DNA from: Deltaproteobacteria bacterium Ga0077550
GTDB taxonomy: Bacteria > Myxococcota_A > Polyangia > Nannocystales > Nannocystaceae
Direction: 5' to 3'
Length of the DNA: 64,000 bases
Assembly: GCA_001464385.1 (NCBI GenBank)
Contig: LNFB01000242.1
Location: 1 to 64,000, forward strand
Position numbers and translations under genes: made by a program. The notes beneath the pieces were generated by a model. The model ran no database searches. It saw only the letters and a list, made by a program, of their open reading frames with translations, and was not told where the DNA came from. This document shows, one piece after another, positions 19,415-28,364 of this stretch. Each line of letters starts with the position of its first letter. Position 1 is the stretch's first letter.

Positions 19415-19579
19415 ACGCCCGCGGCGGCGGGGGCTTCGGCACGGGCGAGCGGAACGGACCGAACGCGGCTGGTCCGCTCAAGCGCGTGGCACGAGTCCCC
19501 ACTTGCCGCATTTCGCCCTGCCGGTGCACTCTCGGTGCGGCCGATTGGCCAGGCGCGCGCTTTGCACTCTGCGGGACCC

Positions 19580-20606
19580 ATGGACGACGACGCGATCGAA
19601 CGACTCCTCGTGGATCACCCGGAGCTCGAGCCGCACGCGGACGTCCTGCGCGACCACGGACAACGGGCAGCCCACGCGGGCGCCTGTCGACTCGCCGCGG
19701 CGCAGGACGTGCGGTGCATCGAGCACGCGGCCAAGCACGCCGCCGACCTTTCGGTGGACCTGGTGACCATCGCTGGCCAACAGATGCATCGCCCTGGGCC
19801 CGTCGACATCCGCTGCATGGCGAGCGTCGTCGCGGGCACGCTACGTGAGCGCGGCGATGGGGCCACGGTCGAGGTGACGCTCGCGCACCCCGGCGTCGTC
19901 GTGGTGGACCGCGGCCAGGTCGAGCGCGCGCTCGTGATCCTCGCGGGGCTCGGGCGCGGTCGTGCGCGTCGCGTGTTGCTGTCCGCCGGGCCGTCCGGGG
20001 ACGACGCCGCGCGCCCGTCGATCCGGGTCGACATTGCGGGGTCCACCCCCCTTGCCCTCGGGCGCGGGTCGAGTGACGCGGCGGCGCAGCACCTGGCGCT
20101 CGCAGTGGCGCGCGGGCTCGTCGGTCGTAACGGCGGGCGCATTGTCGGGCCTCGACGACACCGGTCGGCGTGCGCTTCGACGTGTTGTTCGCGGGGCCAC
20201 AATCGGCGCGAACTCCTGCAGACGGCGCGGTTTCGCCGCGTCGGTCGCGGATTCTGCTCGTCGAGGACGATGACATCGTCCGCGATGTCCTCGCGCGGGT
20301 GCTCCGGTCGGGTGACTATGATGTCGTCACGGCGAGCGATGGCGTCGAGGCCTTGGAGGCCACCGTGGGTGGGCAAAGCTTCGACCTCGTGATCACCGAT
20401 CTCGAGATGCACCGCATGGGCGGCCTCGAGCTCGCGGCCGCCTCCGCGCGACGCAGCCGCTCGTCCCGCTGCTCCTCAGCAGCGCCTACTCGACGGGGCT
20501 GGCGGCGGCGACCACGATTGCCGGCGCAAGTTGCCTCATGAAGCCGTTTTCGTCCGCCGAGTTGCTCGCCCGCGCTCGCGAGCAACTCGGCGCGATCCGA
20601 GACTGA
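19580..20606 (+). pseudogene. HATPase-like plus receiver protein with two apparent one-base frameshifts
   Basis: Three consecutive frames form one plausible protein. From ATG 19580 there is a divergent histidine-kinase ATPase-like region (VDRGQVERALVILAGLG as an N box; ALAVARGLVGRNGGRIVG near the G2 end). At about 20147 the frame shifts to STTPVGVRFDVLFAGPQ, the usual end of an HATPase domain, followed by a receiver domain (RILLVEDDDIV, LVITDLEMHRMGG). At about 20440 it shifts again to LRATQPLVPLLLSSAYS and CLMKPFSSAELL, ending at 20606. One missing base at each site restores the frame. The kinase part lacks a good H box and glycine boxes, so it may have been inactive anyway. Confidence 0.65.
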
Positions 20607-20630
20607 GCTCGATCATCGGATCCGCCGAAC

Positions 20631-22280
20631 TCACGCCGCCGCCGAGCCAGCCATGCCGGCGCGCGGGAGCCGGATCGTGAACGTCGTCCCCACCCCGAGC
20701 TCCGACTCGAACGACAGGTCGCCGCCGTGCTTTCCGACGATCACCGCCCGCGCGACCGTGAGCCCCTGCCCAGCGCCTTGGCCCACGGCGCGCGTGGTGA
20801 AGAACGGGTCGAACACCCGGTGGCGGATGTCGAGTGGGATCCCGCAGCCGCGGTCGCGCACGCGCAGCTCGACGGTGTCGGTGAGCGCCCGGGTCGAGAC
20901 CACGACAGCGTCCGATCGCCGGCCGGCGTCCGCGATCGCCTGGGCCGCGTTGAGCAACAAGCCGTGGATCGCCTGGCTCAACTCGGCGGCGTAGCCCATC
21001 ACCCTCGGAGCCTCGACGTCGAGCTCGAGCGCAATGTCGGCGAGGTGGGCGCACTCGTGCCGAGATAGGGTCACCACGCCGCCCACCAGGTCGTTGACGT
21101 CGAGCAGCGCGGGCGCGTCGTTGCTGGCGTGGGAGAACGCGTCCAGCGTCGAGACGATCGCGGTGACGGCGGCGATGCCGTCCTTCACGGAGTCGCACGC
21201 CCCGAGCGCGTGGCTCCTCATGCTTCGCATGCGTCCGGTCGAGAGGTGCTCCGCGATCCGACCCCGCACGACTGGATCGATCTCCTCGGCGTCGAGCGCC
21301 TGCTGAATCGCGTCGCATGTCGCCAGAAGTCGCTCGACGCACTGGCGCAGGAAGAAGATGTTGTCCCCTACGTACTGCATCGGCGTGTTGATCTCGTGCG
21401 CGATGCCGGCGGCGAGCCGCCCGACGGCCTCGAGCTTCTGGGCCTGTCGGAGCTCGTGCTCCACGCGCGTGCGCTCGGTGAGCTCCTCGGACAACCGCTC
21501 TGCGAGCTCGCGATTCGCGACCAACTCGCGCTCGAGCCGGGCCTGCGCGGTGACCTCGGTGACGACGAGCACCATCCCGAGCCCCGCCGCGCCGGCGAGG
21601 GACACAGGCGAGGCGCGGACCCTGAACCGTCGGGCGAGGCCAGCCTCGGCCCCATCCACGCGGTCGGGGTCGGCCTCGGTCAGCGTGGCGGCGCGGGTCT
21701 CGACGATCCCCTCGGTCAGTGCCGCGATGCCGGGGAGCCGGGAGTGTTCGACGAGGCTGTGCAGGGGTCGACCGACGGCGGCGGCTTGGGCGAGCGAGAC
21801 ACCGTGGCGGGACCGGAGCGCCACGAGCTCGAAGAACCGCAGGTTCGCCTGCAGCAGGATCCCGTTCTCGTCCACGATCGCGATCCCGTCGTCCGCGTCC
21901 GCGATGATCCGGGTCCAACGCTCCCGCGCGGCGAGCAGGCGGTGGGTCAGGTTCGTTTCGGCGCTGATGCGCTCGACGAGGAGCCACCAGCCACCCGCGT
22001 GGGCGATCGCCCGCATGCGTGCGAGCACGCTGGCACCGGCGACGACGAGGATCGCGGGCATGTCGCCGCTGGTCGCGTCGCCGCTGGAGAGGAACCGCAT
22101 CCACGCGGCAGACTCCCGACGGTGCTCCGTGCTGAGGATCGCCGCGACGGGGCGCCCGAGCAGCTCCGCGGGCTCGACGGACAGGGCGCGCGCGAGCGAC
22201 CCCGACACCTCGACGATCGTCAGGTGCCCGTCGAGCGCGAGCATCCCCGTGCCCAGGGCGGCGAGTGCGGCGTCGTTCAC
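20631..22280 (-). CDS. PAS-containing sensor histidine kinase (FIST operon, last gene)
   Basis: A cytoplasmic kinase of 549 residues. Two PAS-like regions come first (about residues 5-110, and 130-250 with DDGIAIVDENGILLQANLRF), then a coiled coil ending in ELRQAQKLEAVGRLAAG. Next are the H box AHEINTPMQYVGDN, an N box NAAQAI, DRGCGIP, DPFFTTRAVG and GAGQGLTVA. All ATP-binding boxes are present. The H box is of the HEINTPxQYxGDN type shared with the two other kinases of this operon. The GTG at 22280 follows the preceding stop by 7 bp with GGAGG upstream. It would act with the REC-HDOD proteins encoded before it. Confidence 0.88.
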   Translation of the reverse strand: MNDAALAALGTGMLALDGHLTIVEVSGSLARALSVEPAELLGRPVAAILSTEHRRESAAWMRFLSSGDATSGDMPAILVVAGASVLARMRAIAHAGGWWLLVERISAETNLTHRLLAARERWTRIIADADDGIAIVDENGILLQANLRFFELVALRSRHGVSLAQAAAVGRPLHSLVEHSRLPGIAALTEGIVETRAATLTEADPDRVDGAEAGLARRFRVRASPVSLAGAAGLGMVLVVTEVTAQARLERELVANRELAERLSEELTERTRVEHELRQAQKLEAVGRLAAGIAHEINTPMQYVGDNIFFLRQCVERLLATCDAIQQALDAEEIDPVVRGRIAEHLSTGRMRSMRSHALGACDSVKDGIAAVTAIVSTLDAFSHASNDAPALLDVNDLVGGVVTLSRHECAHLADIALELDVEAPRVMGYAAELSQAIHGLLLNAAQAIADAGRRSDAVVVSTRALTDTVELRVRDRGCGIPLDIRHRVFDPFFTTRAVGQGAGQGLTVARAVIVGKHGGDLSFESELGVGTTFTIRLPRAGMAGSAAA

Positions 22281-22287
22281 GTCGGTT

Positions 22288-22572
22288 CTATCCCTCCCCC
22301 GCGTAGCCGAGCAAGGCGTGCAGGGCATCGACGTCGGCGGGGGCGCAGGACCGCTTGCGCACCACCGTGACCGGGTTTCGCAGCCAGGTCGACCGGATGA
22401 TCATGGCCGGGTGTCGAATCTCGAACACCTTGGTGCTCGCGTGCCACACGATCTCCCCGAATCCCCGAGCCAGGCGCTCCCACGTGTCGGCCACCGCGTC
22501 GCGCGGCAGGAAGTACTTGTACGTGTCCTGGCGCCGGCAGGCGCGCACGCGCTCCCTGGTCACCTCGGTCAT
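22288..22572 (-). CDS. Small hypothetical protein in the FIST/V4R operon
   Basis: A 94-residue basic soluble protein (MTEVTRERVRACRRQDTYK, DTWERLARGFGEIVWHAS, RNPVTVVRKRSC). It starts within the stop of the V4R gene (4-bp overlap) and ends 7 bp before the last kinase, so it is surely co-expressed. I do not recognise the family; the short beta-rich middle could be an adaptor fold. Confidence 0.65.
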   Translation of the reverse strand: MTEVTRERVRACRRQDTYKYFLPRDAVADTWERLARGFGEIVWHASTKVFEIRHPAMIIRSTWLRNPVTVVRKRSCAPADVDALHALLGYAGEG

Positions 22573-23792
22573 GCTGCCACCGCTTCGAGCGTGCAGACGG
22601 CGTCAGCGCAGGCGCGACACGAGCACTCCCGGGCGCCGAAGCTGCCGAACCGCTCCTCGAGCAGGCCTTCGCCGTAGATGAGCTCGGCGATCCCTGCGGC
22701 TACCCCGGTCAGCATCAAGCACTTCGGTTCGGCGGCGACTCCGAAGTGGCGTCGGTAGCCCGACGACTCGTACCCGTTGCTCGCCGCGAGCGTGAGCGCG
22801 CGACCGCTCTCGAGCGCGGTGACGTGCCAATGCCCCCACCCGAGGGCATTCGACACCGCGACGATCCCGAAGACCGCGTCGTCTCGCTCGTGCAGCATTG
22901 GGGCGACCACTGCGTCCCATTCGGGCGACGCAACGATCCCGCCGAACGTGAGCAGGCCGCAGGTCTCCGCGTCGAAGAGCAGCAGGTCCCTCGCGACTTC
23001 GTGTTGCCCGACGGCGCGCATCGCCGCCAAGAATCGGAAGCACACCAGGTTGTAGAACTCGGCCGGCATGTTGGCGAGGTAGACGTTGAACGCGGGGATC
23101 AAGCCCTCGGCGTCGCCGACGATCGGCATGCCCGCAACTGCGGCGATGATCGCCTCTTCGTCGACGTGGGGTGAGCGTAGTCGGGGAGCGGGCGTGGAGT
23201 CCCCAGGTTCCGCGCTCGCGGGCGTGGTGTCCGGCGGTGACGACCCGGCGGCGACGCCGGTGCGCGCACGCTCGGCGGTGCCCTCGATGGTGAAGCGACA
23301 CTGCTTCGCGCCGGCCGCGATGCACTCGACCTCCCGGACGCGCACCGAGGCCCCCAGGCAGGCCCGGAGTGCGGCCTCGAGGAAGCCCTCGGTGAAGGTG
23401 CAGGCCGGACGCTCGCGGGCGGGGAACCCACTCAAGCGTCCCTCCGCGAAGTGCGAGCTCGACGCCAAGGCGCGCCCCTCCGATACGGCCCCGAGGTCGA
23501 GCGCGCCGAAGCCGAGGTGCCGGTAGAGTTCGATCGCCTCGGCGAGTCGCTCTGCGGAGCTGCTCTCTGGTGTCAGGACCGCGTCGAGCCACGCGTCGAA
23601 CACCTCGCGAGCGGTGTCGCGGAAGATCGCCTGTCCGTCGATCGCTCGGGCGCCCTCGATCGTGTTCTGGATCCGCGAATTGTAGTGGTGGCAGTGGATG
23701 ATCACGGATTCGCCGCCGACGATGCGTCGCGACGTCGGACGATCGAAGACGAGCGCGAGGCGCTCGGCGAAAGGGATCGATGCAGAACTCAT
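22569..23792 (-). CDS. Protein with two V4R-type ligand-binding domains
   Basis: The 407-residue protein has two copies of a V4R (vinyl-4-reductase / XylR-N type) small-molecule sensor fold. The first, about residues 60-170, contains SSHFAEG, TEGFLEAALRACLG, then VRVREVECIAAGAKQCRFTI. The second, about 290-405, contains SNGYESSGYRRHFG and ends ECSCRACADAVCTLEA. The pattern 'E-C-x-A-x-G-x-x-x-C-x-F' is the V4R hallmark and its cysteines may bind metal. A Pro/Ser-rich linker joins them. No DNA-binding domain is present, so it probably hands its signal to the neighbouring kinases. Start: ATG 23792. Confidence 0.78.
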   Translation of the reverse strand: MSSASIPFAERLALVFDRPTSRRIVGGESVIIHCHHYNSRIQNTIEGARAIDGQAIFRDTAREVFDAWLDAVLTPESSSAERLAEAIELYRHLGFGALDLGAVSEGRALASSSHFAEGRLSGFPARERPACTFTEGFLEAALRACLGASVRVREVECIAAGAKQCRFTIEGTAERARTGVAAGSSPPDTTPASAEPGDSTPAPRLRSPHVDEEAIIAAVAGMPIVGDAEGLIPAFNVYLANMPAEFYNLVCFRFLAAMRAVGQHEVARDLLLFDAETCGLLTFGGIVASPEWDAVVAPMLHERDDAVFGIVAVSNALGWGHWHVTALESGRALTLAASNGYESSGYRRHFGVAAEPKCLMLTGVAAGIAELIYGEGLLEERFGSFGARECSCRACADAVCTLEAVAA

Positions 23793-23850
23793 GGCGCTGG
23801 CCTCCAGGGGTGGATGGATGAAATGAGTGGGATGGGCGGGATGCCCTCGA

Positions 23851-24975
23851 TCAGGCGGCGAGCCGCACCTTGACGGGCTCGGCGAGCGGCGCCGCCTTGT
23901 GGAACTGGCGGATGCGTTCGAGCAGGGGCGCGGTGAGCTCGTTGCCCTTCGCGAACAGGACGTTGCCCGAGCGCGAGGTGAGGTTCTCCTCCAACACCAT
24001 GCCGGGCCGCAGCTCGCCGACCTTGACGGCGGCGATGCTCTCCATCGGCCGCTTCGCCTGGTAGTCGAAGAGCAGCTCGAGCAACGCTCGCCCGGCCGGC
24101 CCGTGGTTGACCGCGCGGCCGCGGGCGATCTGGGAGACCCTACGCGTGGCGGTCACGTCATTGAGCACCTCGATGGCGATGGAGATCATCGCGGCGCCAC
24201 GTGTGATGTCGTCGTCGAGGCGCGCCGGGATCTTCTCTCGGTGGCGTCGGACCATCTCGGCGACCTCGTGGAAGCGCGGCACCCCGGCGAGCAGCCGCGC
24301 CCCGATCTCTGCCGCCGTGCCGAGCTCGCGCTGCTCGGCGGGGCTGAGCGCGACGCCCGAGGTCCTTCGCTCCACGAGCGCCGCCGGGAGCGCGATGTAC
24401 CCCAGGGTGTGGAGCATGGCCGCGGCACGGAACTTCCACGTCTCGACCAGGCCGGCTCGCTCGCACATGTGCTCGACGATGCTCGTGATCGCCGGCGTCT
24501 CCCGGAAGCACGACGGCGCCGCGAGGGCGAGCACCTCGCCGAGGAGCTTCACGGAGCCTGTCACGGTGGTCTCGAGCAGCTCGCGGTCGGCGATGACGCG
24601 GCGCTTCGCCGCGGCGCCGGTCTCGATCACGCGCATCAGCTCGTCGACCGGGCACGGCTTCATCAGGTAGCGGAAGATCTGGCCCTCGTTCACCGCCGCG
24701 CGGGCCGACTCCGCGTCGGCTTCCCCCGTGAGCAGGACGCGCGCTGCGTCTGGCGCGAGGCGCCGCGCGTGGCCGAGGAACACCGCGCCGTTCATGTTCG
24801 GCATGCGCATGTCCGAGATGATGACGTCGAAGTCGACGCCCCGCTCGAGCTCCACGATGCCGGCGGCGCCGCCCTCCGCGGTCACCACCTCGTAGGTGTC
24901 ACCGAGCGTTCGATCGAGGCCTTCGAGCACCCGTGGTTCGTCGTCGACGCACAGGACGCGAATATCGTTGGACAT
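23851..24975 (-). CDS. Response regulator with HD-GYP-like (degenerate) output domain
   Basis: 374 residues: an N-terminal receiver domain (VLCVDDEPRVLEGL, phospho-Asp in IISDMRMPNMNG, Thr in LLTGEA, Lys in YLMKPCP), then a helical domain. The second domain resembles HD-GYP phosphodiesterases in layout (AAMLHTLGYIALPAALVERR, AEIGARLLAGVPRFHEVAEMVRRH). The HD pair is HT, and the GYP motif is lost. It is therefore probably a non-catalytic relative acting through protein contacts, not a c-di-GMP hydrolase. A C-terminal tail (VKVGELRPGMVLEENL) matches the beta-domain found at the end of many such regulators. It starts 5 bp after the REC-HDOD stop. Confidence 0.82.
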   Translation of the reverse strand: MSNDIRVLCVDDEPRVLEGLDRTLGDTYEVVTAEGGAAGIVELERGVDFDVIISDMRMPNMNGAVFLGHARRLAPDAARVLLTGEADAESARAAVNEGQIFRYLMKPCPVDELMRVIETGAAAKRRVIADRELLETTVTGSVKLLGEVLALAAPSCFRETPAITSIVEHMCERAGLVETWKFRAAAMLHTLGYIALPAALVERRTSGVALSPAEQRELGTAAEIGARLLAGVPRFHEVAEMVRRHREKIPARLDDDITRGAAMISIAIEVLNDVTATRRVSQIARGRAVNHGPAGRALLELLFDYQAKRPMESIAAVKVGELRPGMVLEENLTSRSGNVLFAKGNELTAPLLERIRQFHKAAPLAEPVKVRLAA

Positions 24976-24980
24976 GGTGG

Positions 24981-26111
24981 TTACCCCTCGGCCTTTCGTC
25001 GAATCTCGTCCTCGGACATCCCGAGCCGCCGGAGATCGTCGGCGTGCAACGGGGCGTTCTCGACGACGGCCGCGGCGCACGCCACGGCCGCCGAGAGCGC
25101 GGGATCGGCCTGTTCGCCGGCGAACACCGGCGAGTGGTGGTGGCCGACGGCGTCGACGACCGCGGTCGGCATGCCCCACAACGCCAGGAGATAGGCACCG
25201 ATCTCGGCGTGGGTCGCACCCCAGCACTCCCGCTCGATGTCGTCGTGCAGTGACTCGCCCGCGCGCCGACGCAGCATCGCCGCGTCGTACTCCCGCGGCA
25301 GCGTCGACGCGACGACGAGGTGCCCGACCTCGGTCAGGATGCCCGCGAGGTAGGCGAGCCCGGCGTCCTTGGGCCAGAGCCGGCCCGCGATCTCGGCGGT
25401 CCGCAACGCCCGCGACTGGACGGCCCCGACGTCGAACTCGCGGGCAGGGAAGTCGCGGCGATCGAAGACCGCGGCCACGGCGAGCGCGGCGAGGACCCGG
25501 AGCCCGAGACGTCCGATCGCCTGGGATGCGGTGGTGATGCGCCGGCCACCGCCGAAGAACGGGGAGTTCGACACCTGGACCAGTCGCGCGGTGAGGCCTG
25601 GGTCCCGGGCCGCGATCGCGGCGAGCCGCTCGAGGCTCGGCTCGCGTCCGCTGAGCTCCGCCTCGATCTCGCGATAGATGGTGGGCGCGGCGGGGAGCCG
25701 GTCGGTGGACACGACCGCGCGCCGAAAGGACTCGCGCTCGAGCAGTGTGCGGTAACGGACGACGGACCGCAGGACGCCGCACAGCGCCTCGGGGTTGCAC
25801 GGCTTGCTGAGGATCTGATGCGCGCGCTCGAGCGCCTTCAGGGCGCTGGCGTCCTCCATCTGGCCGGACAGCACGACGCGCGCCGTCGATGGGGCGAGCG
25901 CCTGGGCCTGGCGGAGCACCTCGGCGCCGTCGATCCCCGGCATGCGCATGTCGGTCACGAGCGCGTCGTACTGCTCGGTCTTCAACCGCTCGACCGCGGC
26001 GGCGCCACCCTCGACGAACTCCATGTCCCAGTCGTCGTCCGCGACCATCATGAGCGAGCGCTCGAGGCCCTCGAGGACCTTCACTTCATCGTCCACGAAG
26101 AGGAACTTCAT
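24981..26111 (-). CDS. Response regulator REC-HDOD
   Basis: 376 residues. The receiver domain (FLFVDDEVKVLEGLERSLM, Asp in LVTDMRMPGIDG, Ser in VLSGQM, Lys in ILSKPCN) is followed by an HDOD domain from about residue 130 (LPAAPTIYREIEAELSG, LAAIAARDPGLTARLVQVSNS, AIGRLGLRVLAALAV, YLAGILTEVGHLV). The HD metal residues are replaced (TEVGH). This is a common myxobacterial regulator type that works by protein interaction. It overlaps the kinase gene before it by 4 bp. Confidence 0.88.
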   Translation of the reverse strand: MKFLFVDDEVKVLEGLERSLMMVADDDWDMEFVEGGAAAVERLKTEQYDALVTDMRMPGIDGAEVLRQAQALAPSTARVVLSGQMEDASALKALERAHQILSKPCNPEALCGVLRSVVRYRTLLERESFRRAVVSTDRLPAAPTIYREIEAELSGREPSLERLAAIAARDPGLTARLVQVSNSPFFGGGRRITTASQAIGRLGLRVLAALAVAAVFDRRDFPAREFDVGAVQSRALRTAEIAGRLWPKDAGLAYLAGILTEVGHLVVASTLPREYDAAMLRRRAGESLHDDIERECWGATHAEIGAYLLALWGMPTAVVDAVGHHHSPVFAGEQADPALSAAVACAAAVVENAPLHADDLRRLGMSEDEIRRKAEG

Positions 26112-27202
26112 GCGGCCTCCTTGCCCGAGACGTCGGTCCCGAGGGGAATGCGGATGATGAACGTCGTGCCCTCGCCCAGCTTCGACTCGAAGGAGATCGC
26201 CCCGCCGTGCTTCTCGACGACCACGTTGTAGGCGATCGCGAGCCCCTGGCCGGTGCCCTTGCCTACGGCTTTCGTCGTGAAGAACGGGTCGAACACGCGC
26301 GCCTTCGCCGACTCGGGGATTCCGCCTCCCGTGTCGGAGACCCGGATCTCACACCAATTCTCGGCGACCCGGGCGCTGACGCGGATGAGGCCCCGGCCGG
26401 CGGCTCCGTCGCCCACCACGTCGCCGATTGCGTGCGCCGCGTTCACGACGAGGTTGAGCACGACCTGGTTCAGCTCGTCGCGCAGGCAGGGCACGGACGG
26501 CAGATCATCCGGGATGTCGATCTCGAGCTCGGCGACGTACTTCCACTCGTTGCGCGCGATGGTCACGGTGGATTCGATGGCGGCGCGCAGGTCGACTTCG
26601 GCCTTCTCGCCGCCGCTGGGGTGCGAGAAGTCCTTCATCGCCCCGACGATCTTGCTGACCCGTGCGATTCCCTCGAGGGATTGCTCGAGGGCGCGCGGCA
26701 CCTGCGTCGAGACGCGGGCCAACTTGACCTTCTTGAGGAGCTCGCGGACGATGTCGAGCTCCGGCACGCCGGTCGAGCAGGCGGAGGCGGCCGCCGCGGC
26801 CTCGAGGATGGGCATCGTCTGCTGGAAGACCTTCTGCAAGAAGGCGAGGTTGTCGCCGACGTACTGGATCGGGGTGTTGATCTCGTGGGCGACCCCCGCG
26901 GCGAGCTGGCCGATCGCGGTCAGCTTCTGCGATTGCGTCAGCTCGGTCTGCGCGCTGCGGAGCTCAGCGAGCGCCGCGGTCAGCTTGGTCCGCTCCTCGG
27001 CGAGCTCCCGGGTCTTGTGCTCGACCACCCGAGCGAGGCTGATGTTCTGCTGGACGACGGCGAAGTCGTTGGTCGGGCGCGCGGCGCGCTGTTCGGCGTC
27101 GTCCATCAGCACATCGAGCGTACGTTTGCACGCCCGCAGCTCGTCCTCGAGGGCGGCGATCCGCTCCGTCGGCTCGGTCGTCGGATCGGTCCGGTCAGAC
27201 AT
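26108..27202 (-). CDS. Soluble sensor histidine kinase (FIST partner)
   Basis: A 364-residue cytoplasmic kinase without membrane segments. An N-terminal coiled coil (residues 10-105: RIAALEDELRACKRTLDVLM, ELRSAQTELTQSQKLTAIGQ) is followed by the H box AHEINTPIQYVGDNLAFL, N box NLVVNAAHAI, G1 DTGGGIP, F box DPFFTTKAVG and G2 GTGQGLAIA. With no sensor domain of its own it needs an input protein. The directly preceding gene encodes a FIST protein and overlaps by 8 bp, the same arrangement as NosP with its kinase NahK. The receiver partner is most likely the REC-HDOD gene that overlaps its end. Confidence 0.88.
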   Translation of the reverse strand: MSDRTDPTTEPTERIAALEDELRACKRTLDVLMDDAEQRAARPTNDFAVVQQNISLARVVEHKTRELAEERTKLTAALAELRSAQTELTQSQKLTAIGQLAAGVAHEINTPIQYVGDNLAFLQKVFQQTMPILEAAAAASACSTGVPELDIVRELLKKVKLARVSTQVPRALEQSLEGIARVSKIVGAMKDFSHPSGGEKAEVDLRAAIESTVTIARNEWKYVAELEIDIPDDLPSVPCLRDELNQVVLNLVVNAAHAIGDVVGDGAAGRGLIRVSARVAENWCEIRVSDTGGGIPESAKARVFDPFFTTKAVGKGTGQGLAIAYNVVVEKHGGAISFESKLGEGTTFIIRIPLGTDVSGKEAA

Positions 27203-28364
27203 GGGAGCCTCCGAGGGCGACGCCGACGAACGTCTGATTCACGTGGACGCCGTTGTACTGCTCGCCGAATGTGCTGAAGCCGACCACGCGCCGGCGCGCG
27301 AGCGAGGCCCCGATCGAGTCGCGCAGGCCGCGTTGCTCGAACTCGAGCCGACGAAGGATGCAATCGCACCCGAGGACTGCGTCGGCGTCCGCCGGCACGC
27401 CCGCGAAGCCGGCCTCCAGCGCCTCGAGCACGTCGACCCCCTCGCCGATGGTCAATACGAGCCCAGCCTCGATTGCGCAATAGAACGCGAGGCTTCCGTC
27501 TTCGCACACCTGCTGAATCGAACGCACATAGTATTGGTCGCCGAGGCGGAGCATCACCGGGTTCGTAGAGAACACCGTCGCGTTCAGGTCGGCGACCGGT
27601 ACGCCGACGAGGTCCGCGTAGGCCTGGGCGGCGGGGCGCCCGTTGATCTCGCGCACGAGTCGGCGCGCGGGGTCAGCTGCCGTGATCACCATTCGCTTCC
27701 GTGTCGGCGCAAAGTGCTGGATCTTGAAGATCGAGAACGGCTCCGAGGTCGCGACGACCGCGAACGCGGCGGCCCCCTCGCGGAACTCGCCGTCGACGAA
27801 CACGAAGGTGTGCTCGAATTGCAGGTCGTCGCCGGCGGAGCCGCCGACCAAGGGTACCGCGCCGAGGGACTGGTAGAGCGTGGCGGCGAGGCGCTCCTCG
27901 GCGAGTGAGAGGCCGTCCGCGAGGATCAGGCCAAAAGCCCGCCGCCCGTCGATGCGCAGGTCCTCGGCGGCCTGGGCCGCGGCGGCTTGCGCGGCGCGCT
28001 GGCAATCCGCGAGGGGGGTCACCGGATACACCCGCATCGTCGCGGAGGCTGCCGTCATGCCGATCGCCACGATCCCGTCGCGCTGATAGCCTTCGGGGCC
28101 GATCTGCCCGGCGCCGGTGCAGCCGGTCACGGGTCCGCGAAACCCGGCCCGGAGCGCGGCGGCGAGCGCCTCGAGGTCGTAGGTCGGTGCGCAGAAGAAG
28201 ATGACCCCGCCGTCGGCGGCGTCGCCGAGGAGGGCGACGAGCTCGGCGACGGCGGCTCGAGGATCCGGGTTGTGGGTCGCGGCGCGGCGGATGCCGGGGC
28301 CTGGGGTACCGTTCATGGTGTGATCGTCCTGTTGTTCGGAGTGCGAACTCATGGGTGAACTCAT
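27195..28364 (-). CDS. FIST (N and C) domain sensor protein, NosP superfamily
   Basis: A 389-residue cytoplasmic protein covering a FIST_N domain (VIFFCAPTYDLEALAAALRA, GPVTGCTGAGQIGPEGYQRD) and a FIST_C domain (LVREINGRPAAQAYADLVG, FAGVPADADAVLGCDCILRR, GFSTFGEQYNGVHVNQT). FIST proteins are sensors; several, called NosP, bind haem and report nitric oxide to an adjacent histidine kinase. The arrangement here (kinase-FIST-kinase) fits. I cannot confirm the haem ligand from sequence alone. The ATG at 28364 overlaps the kinase stop and has GAGG 7 bp before it; an ATG at 28316 is an alternative start. Confidence 0.85.
   Translation of the reverse strand: MSSPMSSHSEQQDDHTMNGTPGPGIRRAATHNPDPRAAVAELVALLGDAADGGVIFFCAPTYDLEALAAALRAGFRGPVTGCTGAGQIGPEGYQRDGIVAIGMTAASATMRVYPVTPLADCQRAAQAAAAQAAEDLRIDGRRAFGLILADGLSLAEERLAATLYQSLGAVPLVGGSAGDDLQFEHTFVFVDGEFREGAAAFAVVATSEPFSIFKIQHFAPTRKRMVITAADPARRLVREINGRPAAQAYADLVGVPVADLNATVFSTNPVMLRLGDQYYVRSIQQVCEDGSLAFYCAIEAGLVLTIGEGVDVLEALEAGFAGVPADADAVLGCDCILRRLEFEQRGLRDSIGASLARRRVVGFSTFGEQYNGVHVNQTFVGVALGGSHV

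Noticed and set aside
23851-24975. Active HD-GYP c-di-GMP phosphodiesterase
   Set aside because: The HD pair is HT and the GYP signature is not found; activity unlikely.
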